Shown piece by piece: positions 7,085-15,013 of a stretch of DNA of 64,000 nt (the stretch's first letter is position 1; each line of letters starts with the position of its first letter). The position numbers were made by a program, and so were the translations under genes. Source of the stretch: Actinoplanes sp. TBRC 11911 (lineage in GTDB: Bacteria > Actinomycetota > Actinomycetes > Mycobacteriales > Micromonosporaceae). Below the pieces are notes generated by a model that worked only from the letters and a program-made list of their open reading frames with translations, made no database searches and had not been told where the DNA came from. Location: positions 248,001 through 312,000 of the forward strand of contig NZ_JABBNC010000004.1 of the NCBI RefSeq assembly GCF_012933445.1, written 5' to 3'.

Positions 7085-9052
7085 ATGGCGGACCAACCCG
7101 ACATCGCTACCGTCGTCGCGGCCCGGGCCGGTGACCCGGTCGCGATCGATCGCCTGGTCGCGGGCTATCTGCCGCTGGTCTACACGATCGTCGGGCGGGC
7201 GCTCGAAGGGCACGCGGACGTCGACGACGTGGTGCAGGACGTCATGCTGCGGGTGTTGCGCAACCTGGGTGACCTGCGCGAGCCGGAGGCGTTCCGGTCG
7301 TGGCTGGTCGCGATCACCGTGCGGCAGGTGCGCGAGGTGTTCCGGGCCCGGCGGGGCGCGCCCGACCCGCTGCTGCACGAGGACCTGCGCGACCCCGGCG
7401 CCGACTTCACCGACCTGGCGATCACCCGCCTCGAACTTTCCGGCCAGCGCCGGGAGACCGCCGAGGCAACCCGCTGGCTCGACGAGGAGAACCGCGAACT
7501 GCTCTCCCTCTGGTGGCTGGAAGCCTCCGGAGAGCTCACCCGCGACGAGATCGCCGAGGCCATCGGCGTCACCCGCCAGCACGCGGCGGTCCGTGTCCAG
7601 CGCATGAAGGGCCAGCTCGAGACGGCCCGGGTCGTGGTGCGCGCGCTGTTCGCCCAGCGCTCCTGCCCCGACCTCCGCGTGCTGACGAGCGAGTGGGACG
7701 GCCGCCCGGGCGCCCTGTGGCGCAAACGCATCGCCCGCCACACCCGCGAGTGCCCGCACTGCGCCGCGTCCTGGAACGGCCTGGTCGCCGCCGAGCACCT
7801 GCTCGCCGGCATGGCCCTGGTCCCGGTGCCCGCAAGCCTGGTCGCCAAGGTCGCCGCGGCAAAGCTGGCCGGCGGCGCGGCCGCCGCTACCCCTTACGCC
7901 GCAGGCGGTTCGCACGCGGCAGGCGTGACGGGCGCGCCGCACGCGGCTGGTGGGTTGGCCCCGCCGCACGCGGCGGGTGGAGTGGCCGCGCCGCACGCGG
8001 CCGGTGGGGTCGGGGCGGCGAAGGCGGCGCACGTCGCGGCGTTCAGCCTGTCGCGGAAGATCCTGACCGCCGCGCTCTCGACGACCGTCGTCGCCGGTGG
8101 GGCCGCCGCGGTGATCGTCTACCAGAAGCATGGCGACGCGCCGGTGGCGAGCGCGCCCGCGGCCGTGCTCGGCAGCGCCGCCACGCCGCCGGCGGCGTTC
8201 CCGAGCGTGACCGCCGCGAGCAGCAGCCCGTCGGCGTCGGCGACGCCGACGACCAAGCCAAGCGTGAAACCGACCACCAAAGCGCCGGCCCAGAAGCCCG
8301 TGGTGATCGTGGCCAAGGCCAGCAAGAAGAAAGGGGTCGGCGTCTGGAAGTTCGACGGCCTCAAGGCGGCGCTGCACGACGTGGGGGCCGGGTGGTACTA
8401 CAACTGGGCCGCGAACAACAACGACGTGCCGGGGCCGGCCGGAGTCGAGTTCGTGCCGATGATCTGGGGCAAGGACAACGTCACCGATGCCACGCTCAAG
8501 CAGGTGAAGTCGGAGGGCGACGAGCTGCTCGGCTTCAACGAGCCGGACATGGGCGGGCAGGCGAACATGAGCGTCGCGGACGCGCTCGCCGCCTGGCCCA
8601 AGTTGCAGGCCACCGGGATGCGGTTGGGGAGCCCGGCCGTCGCGTACGGGGGAGACAAGGCCGGCGGCTGGCTGGACCAGTTCATGGCGGGGGCGAAATC
8701 GAAGGGCTACCGCGTCGATTTCATCACCCTGCATTGGTACGGCTCGGACTTCAGCGCCGCCGCGGTCGGGCAGTTCCTCGGATACGTCGACGCGGTGCAC
8801 AAACGTTACGGCAAGCCGATCTGGATCACCGAGTTCGGGCTGATGAACTTCTCCGGATCGCCCAAATACCCGTCCGCCGCCCAGAAAGTGACCTTCATCA
8901 AGGGCAGCACCAAGGGGCTGGAGAGCCGTTCCTACGTCGAGCGGTACGCGTGGTTCGGCCTGCCGGCGGTCGGCGACAGTGTGGACTTCGGGCTTTACGA
9001 GGACGGGGACAGCCCGACGGAGGCCGGAAAGGCGTACAAGGCAGCGGGTTAA
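7085..9052 (+). CDS. ECF sigma factor fused to zinc anti-sigma motif, membrane segment and GH128-like glycosidase
   Basis: A 655-residue fusion with start ATG 7085 behind a GAGGGGA ribosome site. Residues about 10-85 are sigma region 2 (LPLVYTIVGRALEGHADVDD, VVQDVMLRVLRNL); about 145-195 are region 4 (LTRDEIAEAIGVTRQHAAVR). A ZAS zinc motif H-x3-C-x2-C follows at H219, C223, C226. Residues about 268-315 are an Ala/Gly/His repeat linker (units like PHAAGG). One membrane helix lies at about 326-347. An extracellular linker leads to an Asl1-like GH128 domain (417-655) with candidate catalytic E486 in GFNEPD and E583 in WITEFG. GH128 enzymes act on beta-1,3-glucan. Predicted topology puts the sigma inside and the hydrolase outside. 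It reads as a membrane-tethered sigma factor with its own anti-sigma and sensor. Confidence 0.88.
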   Translation: MADQPDIATVVAARAGDPVAIDRLVAGYLPLVYTIVGRALEGHADVDDVVQDVMLRVLRNLGDLREPEAFRSWLVAITVRQVREVFRARRGAPDPLLHEDLRDPGADFTDLAITRLELSGQRRETAEATRWLDEENRELLSLWWLEASGELTRDEIAEAIGVTRQHAAVRVQRMKGQLETARVVVRALFAQRSCPDLRVLTSEWDGRPGALWRKRIARHTRECPHCAASWNGLVAAEHLLAGMALVPVPASLVAKVAAAKLAGGAAAATPYAAGGSHAAGVTGAPHAAGGLAPPHAAGGVAAPHAAGGVGAAKAAHVAAFSLSRKILTAALSTTVVAGGAAAVIVYQKHGDAPVASAPAAVLGSAATPPAAFPSVTAASSSPSASATPTTKPSVKPTTKAPAQKPVVIVAKASKKKGVGVWKFDGLKAALHDVGAGWYYNWAANNNDVPGPAGVEFVPMIWGKDNVTDATLKQVKSEGDELLGFNEPDMGGQANMSVADALAAWPKLQATGMRLGSPAVAYGGDKAGGWLDQFMAGAKSKGYRVDFITLHWYGSDFSAAAVGQFLGYVDAVHKRYGKPIWITEFGLMNFSGSPKYPSAAQKVTFIKGSTKGLESRSYVERYAWFGLPAVGDSVDFGLYEDGDSPTEAGKAYKAAG

Positions 9053-9061
9053 GGTCAGGGA

Positions 9062-10066
9062 ATGATTCGCTTCGGCTACAAAGCGTCGGCGGAACAGTTC
9101 CCGCCCCCGCGCCTGCTCGAATACGGCGTGCTGGCGGAGAAACTGGGCTTCGACTCGGTCTTCGTCAGCGACCACCTCCAGCCGTGGCGGCACGACGACG
9201 GGCACGCGCCCGCCGCGCTGCCGTGGCTCGGCGCGCTGGCCGCGAAGACCGAGCGGATCCTGATCGGCACGAGCGTGCTCACCCCGACCTTCCGATACCA
9301 CCCCGCGCTGGTGGCGCAGGCGTTCGCCACGCTGGGCCTGATCGCGCCCGGCCGGGTGATCCTCGGGGTCGGCTCCGGCGAGTCGATGAACGAGGTACCG
9401 CTGGGCCTCGAGTGGCCGGACGGCAAGGAGCGTTTCGCTCGCCTCAAGGAGGCGGTGCAGCTGATCCAGAAGCTCTGGACCGAGGACCGGGTGACCTTCG
9501 AGGGGCAGTTCTATCGGACCGACCGGGCCACCATCTATGACAAGCCGGAGCAGCCTGTCCCGATCTACATCGGGGCCTCCGGTCCCGCGGCCACCCGGCT
9601 GGCCGGCCGCATCGCCGACGGCTTCATCACCACCAGCGGCAAGGGCCGCGAGCTCTACACCGACACGCTGCTCCCGGCCGTCCGCGAGGGTGCCGAGAAG
9701 GCCGGCCGCAAGGTCGACGAGCTGGACCTGATGATCGAGGTGAAGGTCTCCTTCGACGACGACATCGACCGGGCGCTCAACGACACCCACTACTGGGGTG
9801 CGCTGGCCCTGACGCCGGACGAGAAGACCGGGGTCGAGGACCCGATCGAGATGCAGCGCCGTGCCGACGCCCTCCCGGTGGAGCGCACGGCGACCCGCTT
9901 CATCTGTTCCTCGGACCCGGACGAGCACGCCCTGCGGGTGACCGAGTATCTCGACATGGGCTTCAAGCACCTGGTGTTTCATGCGCCCGGCCCCGACCAG
10001 GAGCGGTTCCTCACCACGTACGCGGAGCGGATCCTCCCGCGGCTGCGCGAGCGGGCCGCGTCGTGA
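9062..10066 (+). CDS. fgd: F420-dependent glucose-6-phosphate dehydrogenase
   Basis: A 334-residue TIM-barrel LLM-family enzyme oxidising glucose 6-phosphate to 6-phosphogluconolactone while reducing coenzyme F420. It matches the mycobacterial FGD pattern along its length: GYKASAEQFPPPRLLEY, VSDHLQPWRHDDGHAP, GTSVLTPTFRYHPA, LGVGSGESMNEV, TTSGKGRELYTDTLLPAVRE and HLVFHAPGPDQERFL. It supplies F420H2 to F420-dependent reductases. It starts 9 bases after the sigma-hydrolase stop and overlaps the next gene by four bases (GTGA), so it is translated together with the HAD gene. Confidence 0.93.
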   Translation: MIRFGYKASAEQFPPPRLLEYGVLAEKLGFDSVFVSDHLQPWRHDDGHAPAALPWLGALAAKTERILIGTSVLTPTFRYHPALVAQAFATLGLIAPGRVILGVGSGESMNEVPLGLEWPDGKERFARLKEAVQLIQKLWTEDRVTFEGQFYRTDRATIYDKPEQPVPIYIGASGPAATRLAGRIADGFITTSGKGRELYTDTLLPAVREGAEKAGRKVDELDLMIEVKVSFDDDIDRALNDTHYWGALALTPDEKTGVEDPIEMQRRADALPVERTATRFICSSDPDEHALRVTEYLDMGFKHLVFHAPGPDQERFLTTYAERILPRLRERAAS

Positions 10067-10734
10067 TCGAGGCGGTCGTCTTCGACCTGGACGGCGTGAT
10101 CATCGACAGCGAGGAGGTCTGGGAGGAGGTCCGCCGCGGGTACGTCGCGGAGTACGGCCGCGAGTTTCTCCCGGACACCCAGGACCGCATGATGGGCATG
10201 AGCACCGGCGAGTGGTCCACGCACCTCGCCGAGGAGGTCGGTGTGCCGCGCACGCCGGAGCAGGTCGCCGGCGACGTGCTCGCGCGGATGGCCGAGCGAT
10301 ACCGCGACGACCTGCCGCTGATCCCCGGCTCGGTCGAGGCGGTCCGGCGTCTGGGTGCCCGTTTCACCCTGGCGCTGGCGAGCTCGTCGGCGCGCATCCT
10401 GATCGACCAGGTGCTGGCCACGGCCGGGATGACCGACGCCTTCGCGGTGACGTTGTCGACCGAGGAGGTGCCGCGCGGCAAACCGGCGCCGGACGTCTAT
10501 CTGGCCGCCGCCGACAAGCTGGCCCTGAGCCCGCGGGTGTGTGCCGCGGTCGAGGACTCCAGCAACGGCCTGCGTTCGGCGGCCGCAGCCGGGATGGCGG
10601 TGATCGCTGTGCCGCATGGTGTCTACCCTCCGGCTCCGGACGCGCTGGCGGGGGCCAGCCTGGTGATCACGTCGCTGTCTGACTTGACGGTCACGGCCGT
10701 AGAAAGCCTGAGTAATCCGGCAGATCGAGGTTAG
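10063..10734 (+). CDS. HAD-superfamily sugar-phosphatase or beta-phosphoglucomutase-like protein
   Basis: A 223-residue HAD hydrolase starting at GTG 10063 inside the fgd stop. Motif I is VVFDLDGVIIDSEE (nucleophile and acid/base aspartates), motif II LALASSSAR, motif III lysine in RGKPAPDVYL, motif IV EDSSNGLRSA. The helical cap between motifs I and II places it in the beta-phosphoglucomutase/phosphoglycolate phosphatase subfamily. Coupling with fgd suggests a role in sugar-phosphate supply or clean-up, which is inference. It ends 44 bases inside the convergent monooxygenase gene (overlap 10691-10734). Confidence 0.85.
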   Translation: MIEAVVFDLDGVIIDSEEVWEEVRRGYVAEYGREFLPDTQDRMMGMSTGEWSTHLAEEVGVPRTPEQVAGDVLARMAERYRDDLPLIPGSVEAVRRLGARFTLALASSSARILIDQVLATAGMTDAFAVTLSTEEVPRGKPAPDVYLAAADKLALSPRVCAAVEDSSNGLRSAAAAGMAVIAVPHGVYPPAPDALAGASLVITSLSDLTVTAVESLSNPADRG

Positions 10735-11869
10735 TGCTGCGGTCGGCGGCGATCTTGAACGTCAGCTTCACCATCCACGCCTGATTGTTCATCCAGTTTC
10801 GTAAGGCGATGCCCCGCGCCGTGCGGGGCGCGAGGAAGCGCCCGGTGGTGTCGCCGCCCTTCTGTGTGCCCCGGGCGAATCTCCCGATCCGCTGCTCGTA
10901 GAGCGGGAAGGCCGCCCGGTGGTCACCCCGGGCGGCGGCGAGCTCGCCGGCCAGCGCGTACGCCGAGACGACCGCCGTCCCGTTGCCCTGCCCGCCGATC
11001 GTGGCCCCGCACGCCGCGTCGCCGACCAGTGCGACCCGGCCCCGCGTCCACGTCGGGTTGTCGACCCGGCAGATCTGGTCGAAATACACGTCGGGGGCGT
11101 CGTCGAGCAGCGCCAGCAGCCGGGGCGCCAGCCAGCCCATCCCGCCGAACGTCGAACGCAGCATCGCCTTCTGCTGCTCGGGATCACGCCGGTCGTAGCT
11201 CAGCGGCGGGGAGGCGAACGCGGCGAAGACACTGGCGTGCGCGGGATCGCGGTGGTCGCCGCCCACGCCGATCATCCGGCCCGGCGCGTTGTGCAGCAGC
11301 ATGTCGCGGGTCAGGCCCCACTCGTTCGGCACGTCCCACCCGGCCACGTAATAGCCCAGGTGTTTGACGAACCGCTCCTCCGGCCCGAACGTCAGCGCGC
11401 GCACCCTCGAATGCACCCCGTCGGCGCCCACCACCAGGTCGAAGGTGCGCTGCGTGCCGCTCGCGAAGGTGACCTCCACGCCCTGCGTCGTCTCGCGCAG
11501 CGCGCTGATGCTGTCGCCGAACAGATACTCCGTCCAGTCGGCGCCGGCCTCGCACAGGATCTCGGCCAGGTCGCCGCGCGGCAGCTCGAGGTCGCCCCCG
11601 GCCAGGCCGGCCGGCCACTCCATCAGCTTGGCGCCGCGCTCGTCGACGAAGCGAAACGCCGTCCCGCCCGTCTGCGCGGCTCGCATCCGGGGGAGGACGC
11701 CCATCTTCTCCAGCACGCCCATGTGCAGCGGCCCGCGGAAGTCGACAGCGGCGCCGCCCGTCCGCAACTTCGGCGCGATCTCCACGATCGTCGGCCGGAA
11801 ACCGTACCGGCCCAGCCAATATGCCAAGGCCGGCCCTGCGATGCTCGCCCCCGAGATGAGCACATCCAT
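10691..11869 (-). CDS. FAD-dependent monooxygenase (PHBH-like group A)
   Basis: A 392-residue flavoprotein. The ATG at 11869 has GGAGGA 7 bases upstream; an ATG at 11884 lies inside that signal and is less likely. The FAD-binding Rossmann motif is at the N terminus (VLISGASIAGPALAYWLGR), followed by the mid-protein GADGVHSRVR motif and the second ribityl-binding motif VALVGDAACG. Members hydroxylate aromatic or polyketide substrates with NAD(P)H and oxygen, and tetracycline-inactivating TetX enzymes belong to the same group. It is transcribed divergently from a TetR-family gene, with an operator-like dyad between them. Confidence 0.88.
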   Translation of the reverse strand: MDVLISGASIAGPALAYWLGRYGFRPTIVEIAPKLRTGGAAVDFRGPLHMGVLEKMGVLPRMRAAQTGGTAFRFVDERGAKLMEWPAGLAGGDLELPRGDLAEILCEAGADWTEYLFGDSISALRETTQGVEVTFASGTQRTFDLVVGADGVHSRVRALTFGPEERFVKHLGYYVAGWDVPNEWGLTRDMLLHNAPGRMIGVGGDHRDPAHASVFAAFASPPLSYDRRDPEQQKAMLRSTFGGMGWLAPRLLALLDDAPDVYFDQICRVDNPTWTRGRVALVGDAACGATIGGQGNGTAVVSAYALAGELAAARGDHRAAFPLYEQRIGRFARGTQKGGDTTGRFLAPRTARGIALRNWMNNQAWMVKLTFKIAADRSTNLDLPDYSGFLRP

Positions 11870-11884
11870 GACTGCGTCCTCCAT

Positions 11885-11934
11885 AAACTGTATCCACCGG
11901 ACTCGGTTATTTCTGTGTACGGTAGACGCTGTTT
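11885..11934. promoter_or_regulatory. Operator-like imperfect dyad between monooxygenase and TetR genes
   Basis: Two 20-base arms (11885-11904 and 11915-11934) separated by 10 bases are inverted copies matching at 14 of 20 positions; the shared core in both arms is TC-n-ACCG-n-AC. The dyad occupies most of the 80-base gap between the divergent starts at 11869 and 11950. The likely reading is a TetR operator controlling both genes. Confidence 0.5.
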
Positions 11935-11949
11935 GGAGGGGAGCGCAAG

Positions 11950-12615
11950 ATGACCGCTGATTTCTTCTGGGCCCCGCGGCCCAAGCCGACCCGCGGGCCG
12001 AAACCGGCCCTGACGCTGGACGAGATCGCCGACGCCGCGATCGCGGTGGCCGACGCCGAGGGCCTGGCCGCGGTCTCCATGCAGCGGGTCGCGGCCGACC
12101 TGGGCTATACGAAGATGTCGCTCTACCGCTATGTGCCGGGCAAGGCCGAGCTGGTCGCCGCGATGCTGGAACGCGCCATGAGCACCCCGCCGGCGCTGCC
12201 GCACGGCTGGCGGGCCGCCTTGACCACCTGGGCCGAGTCGATGCTGACCCGCCTCGCCGGCCATCCGTGGGCGCTGGAGGTGATGGCGCTCGGCGGCCGT
12301 CCGGTCGGTCCGACCGAGGTGGCCTGGCTGGAGAGCGCGCTGGCGGCGCTGCCCACCGGCCTGACCGGCGCCGAGCGGATGGACGTCGTCGCCACCCTGG
12401 CCTGGCACGTGCGTGGGACGGCGGCCGAGGCCGGCACGGGAGAGACCGAGTTCACCGCCTCGGTCGGCCGGATTCTGCGCGAGCACGCCGACCGCTATCC
12501 CAACGTCGCCAGCGCGTTCGCCGACGTCGCGTCACGGGGCGGCGCGGACCAGGCCTTCCATTTCGGACTTAACCGATTTTTCGACGGTGTGGAGGCGTAC
12601 CTGGAAAGGGTGTGA
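11950..12615 (+). CDS. TetR/AcrR family transcriptional regulator
   Basis: A 221-residue regulator with the N-terminal helix-turn-helix at about residues 24-70 (LTLDEIADAAIAVADAEGLA, VAADLGYTKMSLYRYVPGKA). The M-S/T-LYRYV-P-K pattern is the TetR recognition helix of the subgroup whose C-terminal ligand domain follows TetR itself. A strong GGAGGGG ribosome site precedes ATG 11950. Its position suggests that it represses the divergent FAD monooxygenase until an aromatic or antibiotic-like ligand binds. The symporter gene follows 53 bases downstream and may be read through. Confidence 0.9.
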   Translation: MTADFFWAPRPKPTRGPKPALTLDEIADAAIAVADAEGLAAVSMQRVAADLGYTKMSLYRYVPGKAELVAAMLERAMSTPPALPHGWRAALTTWAESMLTRLAGHPWALEVMALGGRPVGPTEVAWLESALAALPTGLTGAERMDVVATLAWHVRGTAAEAGTGETEFTASVGRILREHADRYPNVASAFADVASRGGADQAFHFGLNRFFDGVEAYLERV

Positions 12616-12668
12616 AAACTATTCACGCAGGGTAGGAGTCTCCCGCGATCAAAGTCTGGGAGGTTCCT

Positions 12669-14345
12669 GTGTATATGGCGGCGGCGGGCGGCGGGCTGCG
12701 GCTCGACCTCGACTTCTTCGACTACGTGATCCTCATCCTGTACTTCGCGACGGTCCTGGGGGTCGGGTTCGCCGCCCGACGATCGATCAAGACGAGTGCC
12801 GACTTCTTCCTGTCCGGGCGCTCGATGCCCGCCTGGGTCACCGGCCTCGCCTTCATCTCGGCCAACCTGGGCGCCCTGGAGATCCTCGGCATGGCCGCCA
12901 ACGGCGCGCAGTACGGCGTGCTGACCGTCCACTATTACTGGGTCGGCGCGGTCCCGGCGATGGTCTTCCTCGGCATCGTGATGATGCCCTTCTACTACGG
13001 CTCGAAGGTGCACAGCGTCCCGGAGTTCCTGCGCCGGCGCTTCAATCGCCCGACCCACCTGTTCAACGCGGTCAGCTTCGCGGTGGCCCAGGTGCTGATC
13101 GCCGGGGTCAACCTGTTCGCGCTGGCGCTGATCCTGGAGGCGCTGCTGGGCTGGCCGCTGTGGCTGGCCATCGTGGTGGGTGCGTCGATCGTGCTGATCT
13201 ACATCGGGGTCGGCGGGCTGTCCTCGGCGATCTACAACGAGGTGCTGCAGTTCTTCGTGATCGTCGCCGGTCTGCTGCCGATCACCATCGTGGGCCTGGT
13301 CCGGGTCGGCGGCATCGACGGGCTCTTCGACAAGGTGCGCAGCAGCTCGCTCGGCGACGCGGCGCTGCACGCCTGGTCGAACACCGGCTCGTCGTCCGAC
13401 AACCCGCTGGGCGCCAACTGGTTCGGCATCATCTTCGGTCTCGGGTTCGTGCTGTCGTTCGGCTACTGGACCACCAACTTCGCCGAGGTGCAGCGGGCGC
13501 TCTCCGCCAAGGACATGAACGCGGCGCGGCGCACGCCGATCATCGGCGCCTTCCCCAAGCTGTTCATCCCGCTCATCACGGTGATCCCCGGACTGATCGC
13601 GGTCGTCACCATCAGCGGGCTCGGTGCGCCCTCCGGCGATCTGACCTACAACAACGCGATCCCGCTGCTGATGCGCGAGCTGCTGCCCAACGGCGTCCTC
13701 GGGGTCGCGGTCACCGGTCTGCTGGCCTCCTTCATGGCGGGCATGGCGGCCAATGTGAGCGGATTCAACACCGTTTTCACGTACGACATCTGGCAGCCCT
13801 ACATCCGCAGGAATCGCAGCGACGGGTACTACCTGCGGATCGGCCGGTACGCGACGATCGCGGGCGTGGTGATCGGCATCGGCACCGCCTTCATCGCGTC
13901 CGGTTACAACAATATTCAGAACTATATTCAGGCTTTGTTCTCCTTGTTCAATGCGCCCCTTTTCGCCACCTTCATCGTCGGCATGTTCTGGAAGCGGATG
14001 TCCGCCTGGGCCGGCTTCTGGTCGCTGGTGCTGGGCTTCCTGGCGTCGCTGTCGCTGTACCTGCTCTACCTGGGCGACGTGGTCCACTTCAACTCGGACC
14101 TGGAGGAGAGCTTCTGGGGAGCGGGCGCCGCGTTCGTCGTGGCCGTGGTGGTCGCGTTCGCGGTCACGTTCTTCACCCCGCCCAAACCGGAGAACGAGCT
14201 GCAGGGCCTGGTCTACGGCATGGCCGGCAACAACACCTCCGGCGCGGTGATCCTGTCCAGCGAGAAGGTGTGGTGGCGCAACCCGATCGTGCTCGGCGGG
14301 CTCGCGGTGGCGCTGGCAATCGTCTTCTACATCCCGATCTGGTAA
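12669..14345 (+). CDS. Sodium:solute symporter (SSS/SLC5 family)
   Basis: A 558-residue membrane transporter with about 13-14 hydrophobic segments. GTG 12669 sits 5 bases after GGGAGG; an internal ATG two codons on is possible. SSS hallmarks are FFLSGRSMPAWVTGLAFISA near the N terminus, the GGLSSAIYNEVLQ segment and a late VSGFNTVFTYDIWQPYI helix. The family couples Na+ entry to uptake of sugars, amino acids or related solutes; the sequence does not tell me the substrate, although the SGR..W and FAEVQRAL motifs fit the SGLT-like sugar branch. A small two-helix protein gene follows 12 bases later, as is usual for accessory subunits. Confidence 0.9.
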   Translation: MYMAAAGGGLRLDLDFFDYVILILYFATVLGVGFAARRSIKTSADFFLSGRSMPAWVTGLAFISANLGALEILGMAANGAQYGVLTVHYYWVGAVPAMVFLGIVMMPFYYGSKVHSVPEFLRRRFNRPTHLFNAVSFAVAQVLIAGVNLFALALILEALLGWPLWLAIVVGASIVLIYIGVGGLSSAIYNEVLQFFVIVAGLLPITIVGLVRVGGIDGLFDKVRSSSLGDAALHAWSNTGSSSDNPLGANWFGIIFGLGFVLSFGYWTTNFAEVQRALSAKDMNAARRTPIIGAFPKLFIPLITVIPGLIAVVTISGLGAPSGDLTYNNAIPLLMRELLPNGVLGVAVTGLLASFMAGMAANVSGFNTVFTYDIWQPYIRRNRSDGYYLRIGRYATIAGVVIGIGTAFIASGYNNIQNYIQALFSLFNAPLFATFIVGMFWKRMSAWAGFWSLVLGFLASLSLYLLYLGDVVHFNSDLEESFWGAGAAFVVAVVVAFAVTFFTPPKPENELQGLVYGMAGNNTSGAVILSSEKVWWRNPIVLGGLAVALAIVFYIPIW

Positions 14346-14357
14346 GGAGGCCGGGAC

Positions 14358-14642
14358 ATGACATCGGACCGGTACGAGGACGCCGAGGGCACCAAGCGCG
14401 CGGCCCGGCTCTTCGACGTGCGGCGGGTGATCGGCGGACTCTTCGTCGTGTACGGGGTGATCGTCACGTTGCTGGGCATCTTCGACAGCCCGGCGGAGAT
14501 CAACAAAGCCGCCGGCGTACGCATCAACCTCTGGATGGGCTTGGGCATGCTCGTGGTCGGGCTGTTGATGCTGCTCTGGATGTGGCTGAGCCCCGCGGAG
14601 GCTCCGTCGAAGGCGGAGCCGGACGAGGAACGGGCCGAATGA
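14358..14642 (+). CDS. Small two-helix membrane protein coupled to the symporter
   Basis: A 94-residue protein starting at ATG 14358 after a GGAGG ribosome site. Two hydrophobic segments (about 26-45, IGGLFVVYGVIVTLLGIF, and 58-78, LWMGLGMLVVGLLMLLWMWL) flank a short loop, and a charged tail ends the protein (SKAEPDEERAE). It is 12 bases downstream of the sodium symporter, so the two are co-transcribed. Small membrane partners are common beside SSS transporters; I infer an accessory role and cannot name a family. Confidence 0.7.
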   Translation: MTSDRYEDAEGTKRAARLFDVRRVIGGLFVVYGVIVTLLGIFDSPAEINKAAGVRINLWMGLGMLVVGLLMLLWMWLSPAEAPSKAEPDEERAE

Positions 14643-14731
14643 TGGTGGGGACGGTGCCGTACCGGTGCTATCCGGTTGCACCGCCCCCGCATATCTTCCA
14701 GTGACCGGGCCATCCGACCGATACCCAGGGC

Positions 14732-14983
14732 ATGGAACCCGTAGCCCCGATCAGCTTCTTCGCCTCCAGCGGCAACCGAGCCCCCGGCTGGCAGCAACAG
14801 GTTCGCGTCGACTACGTCGTGAACAGGGTCATGCAGACCCACCGCGGGCAGCCTCCGCAACAGATCGCGCAGGCCATCCACGACCAGCTCCGCGCCGTCG
14901 GCGTGGTCCCCAACAAACGGCAGATCGCCCAGTACGCCTCGGCGATCTCCGCCCTCCCCGTCCTGCCGCCGAATAACGCATGA
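14732..14983 (+). CDS. Small hypothetical protein
   Basis: An 83-residue soluble protein (MEPVAPISFFASSGNRAPGW) that I do not recognise. It has an amphipathic middle (QQIAQAIHDQLRAVGVVPNK) that could form a small helical fold, and no membrane segment. The ribosome site is weak (AGGGC directly before ATG). A strong terminator follows the stop, which supports a real transcription unit. Confidence 0.5.
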   Translation: MEPVAPISFFASSGNRAPGWQQQVRVDYVVNRVMQTHRGQPPQQIAQAIHDQLRAVGVVPNKRQIAQYASAISALPVLPPNNA

Positions 14984-14986
14984 GGA

Positions 14987-15013
14987 ACGGCCCGGTCGCC
15001 AAGACCGGGCCGT
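14987..15013. terminator. Bidirectional terminator hairpin
   Basis: A perfect 11-bp stem (ACGGCCCGGTC, 14987-14997, with GACCGGGCCGT, 15003-15013) and a 5-base loop, lying exactly between the stops of two convergent genes (14983 and 15014). TTT follows on the plus strand. It would serve both directions. Confidence 0.75.

Noticed and set aside
6989-9982. A 997-codon minus-strand open frame rich in Arg, Gly, His and Val
   Set aside because: It is antisense to the sigma-hydrolase and fgd genes, which have clear domains. High-GC codon bias opens this reading frame without any family motif.
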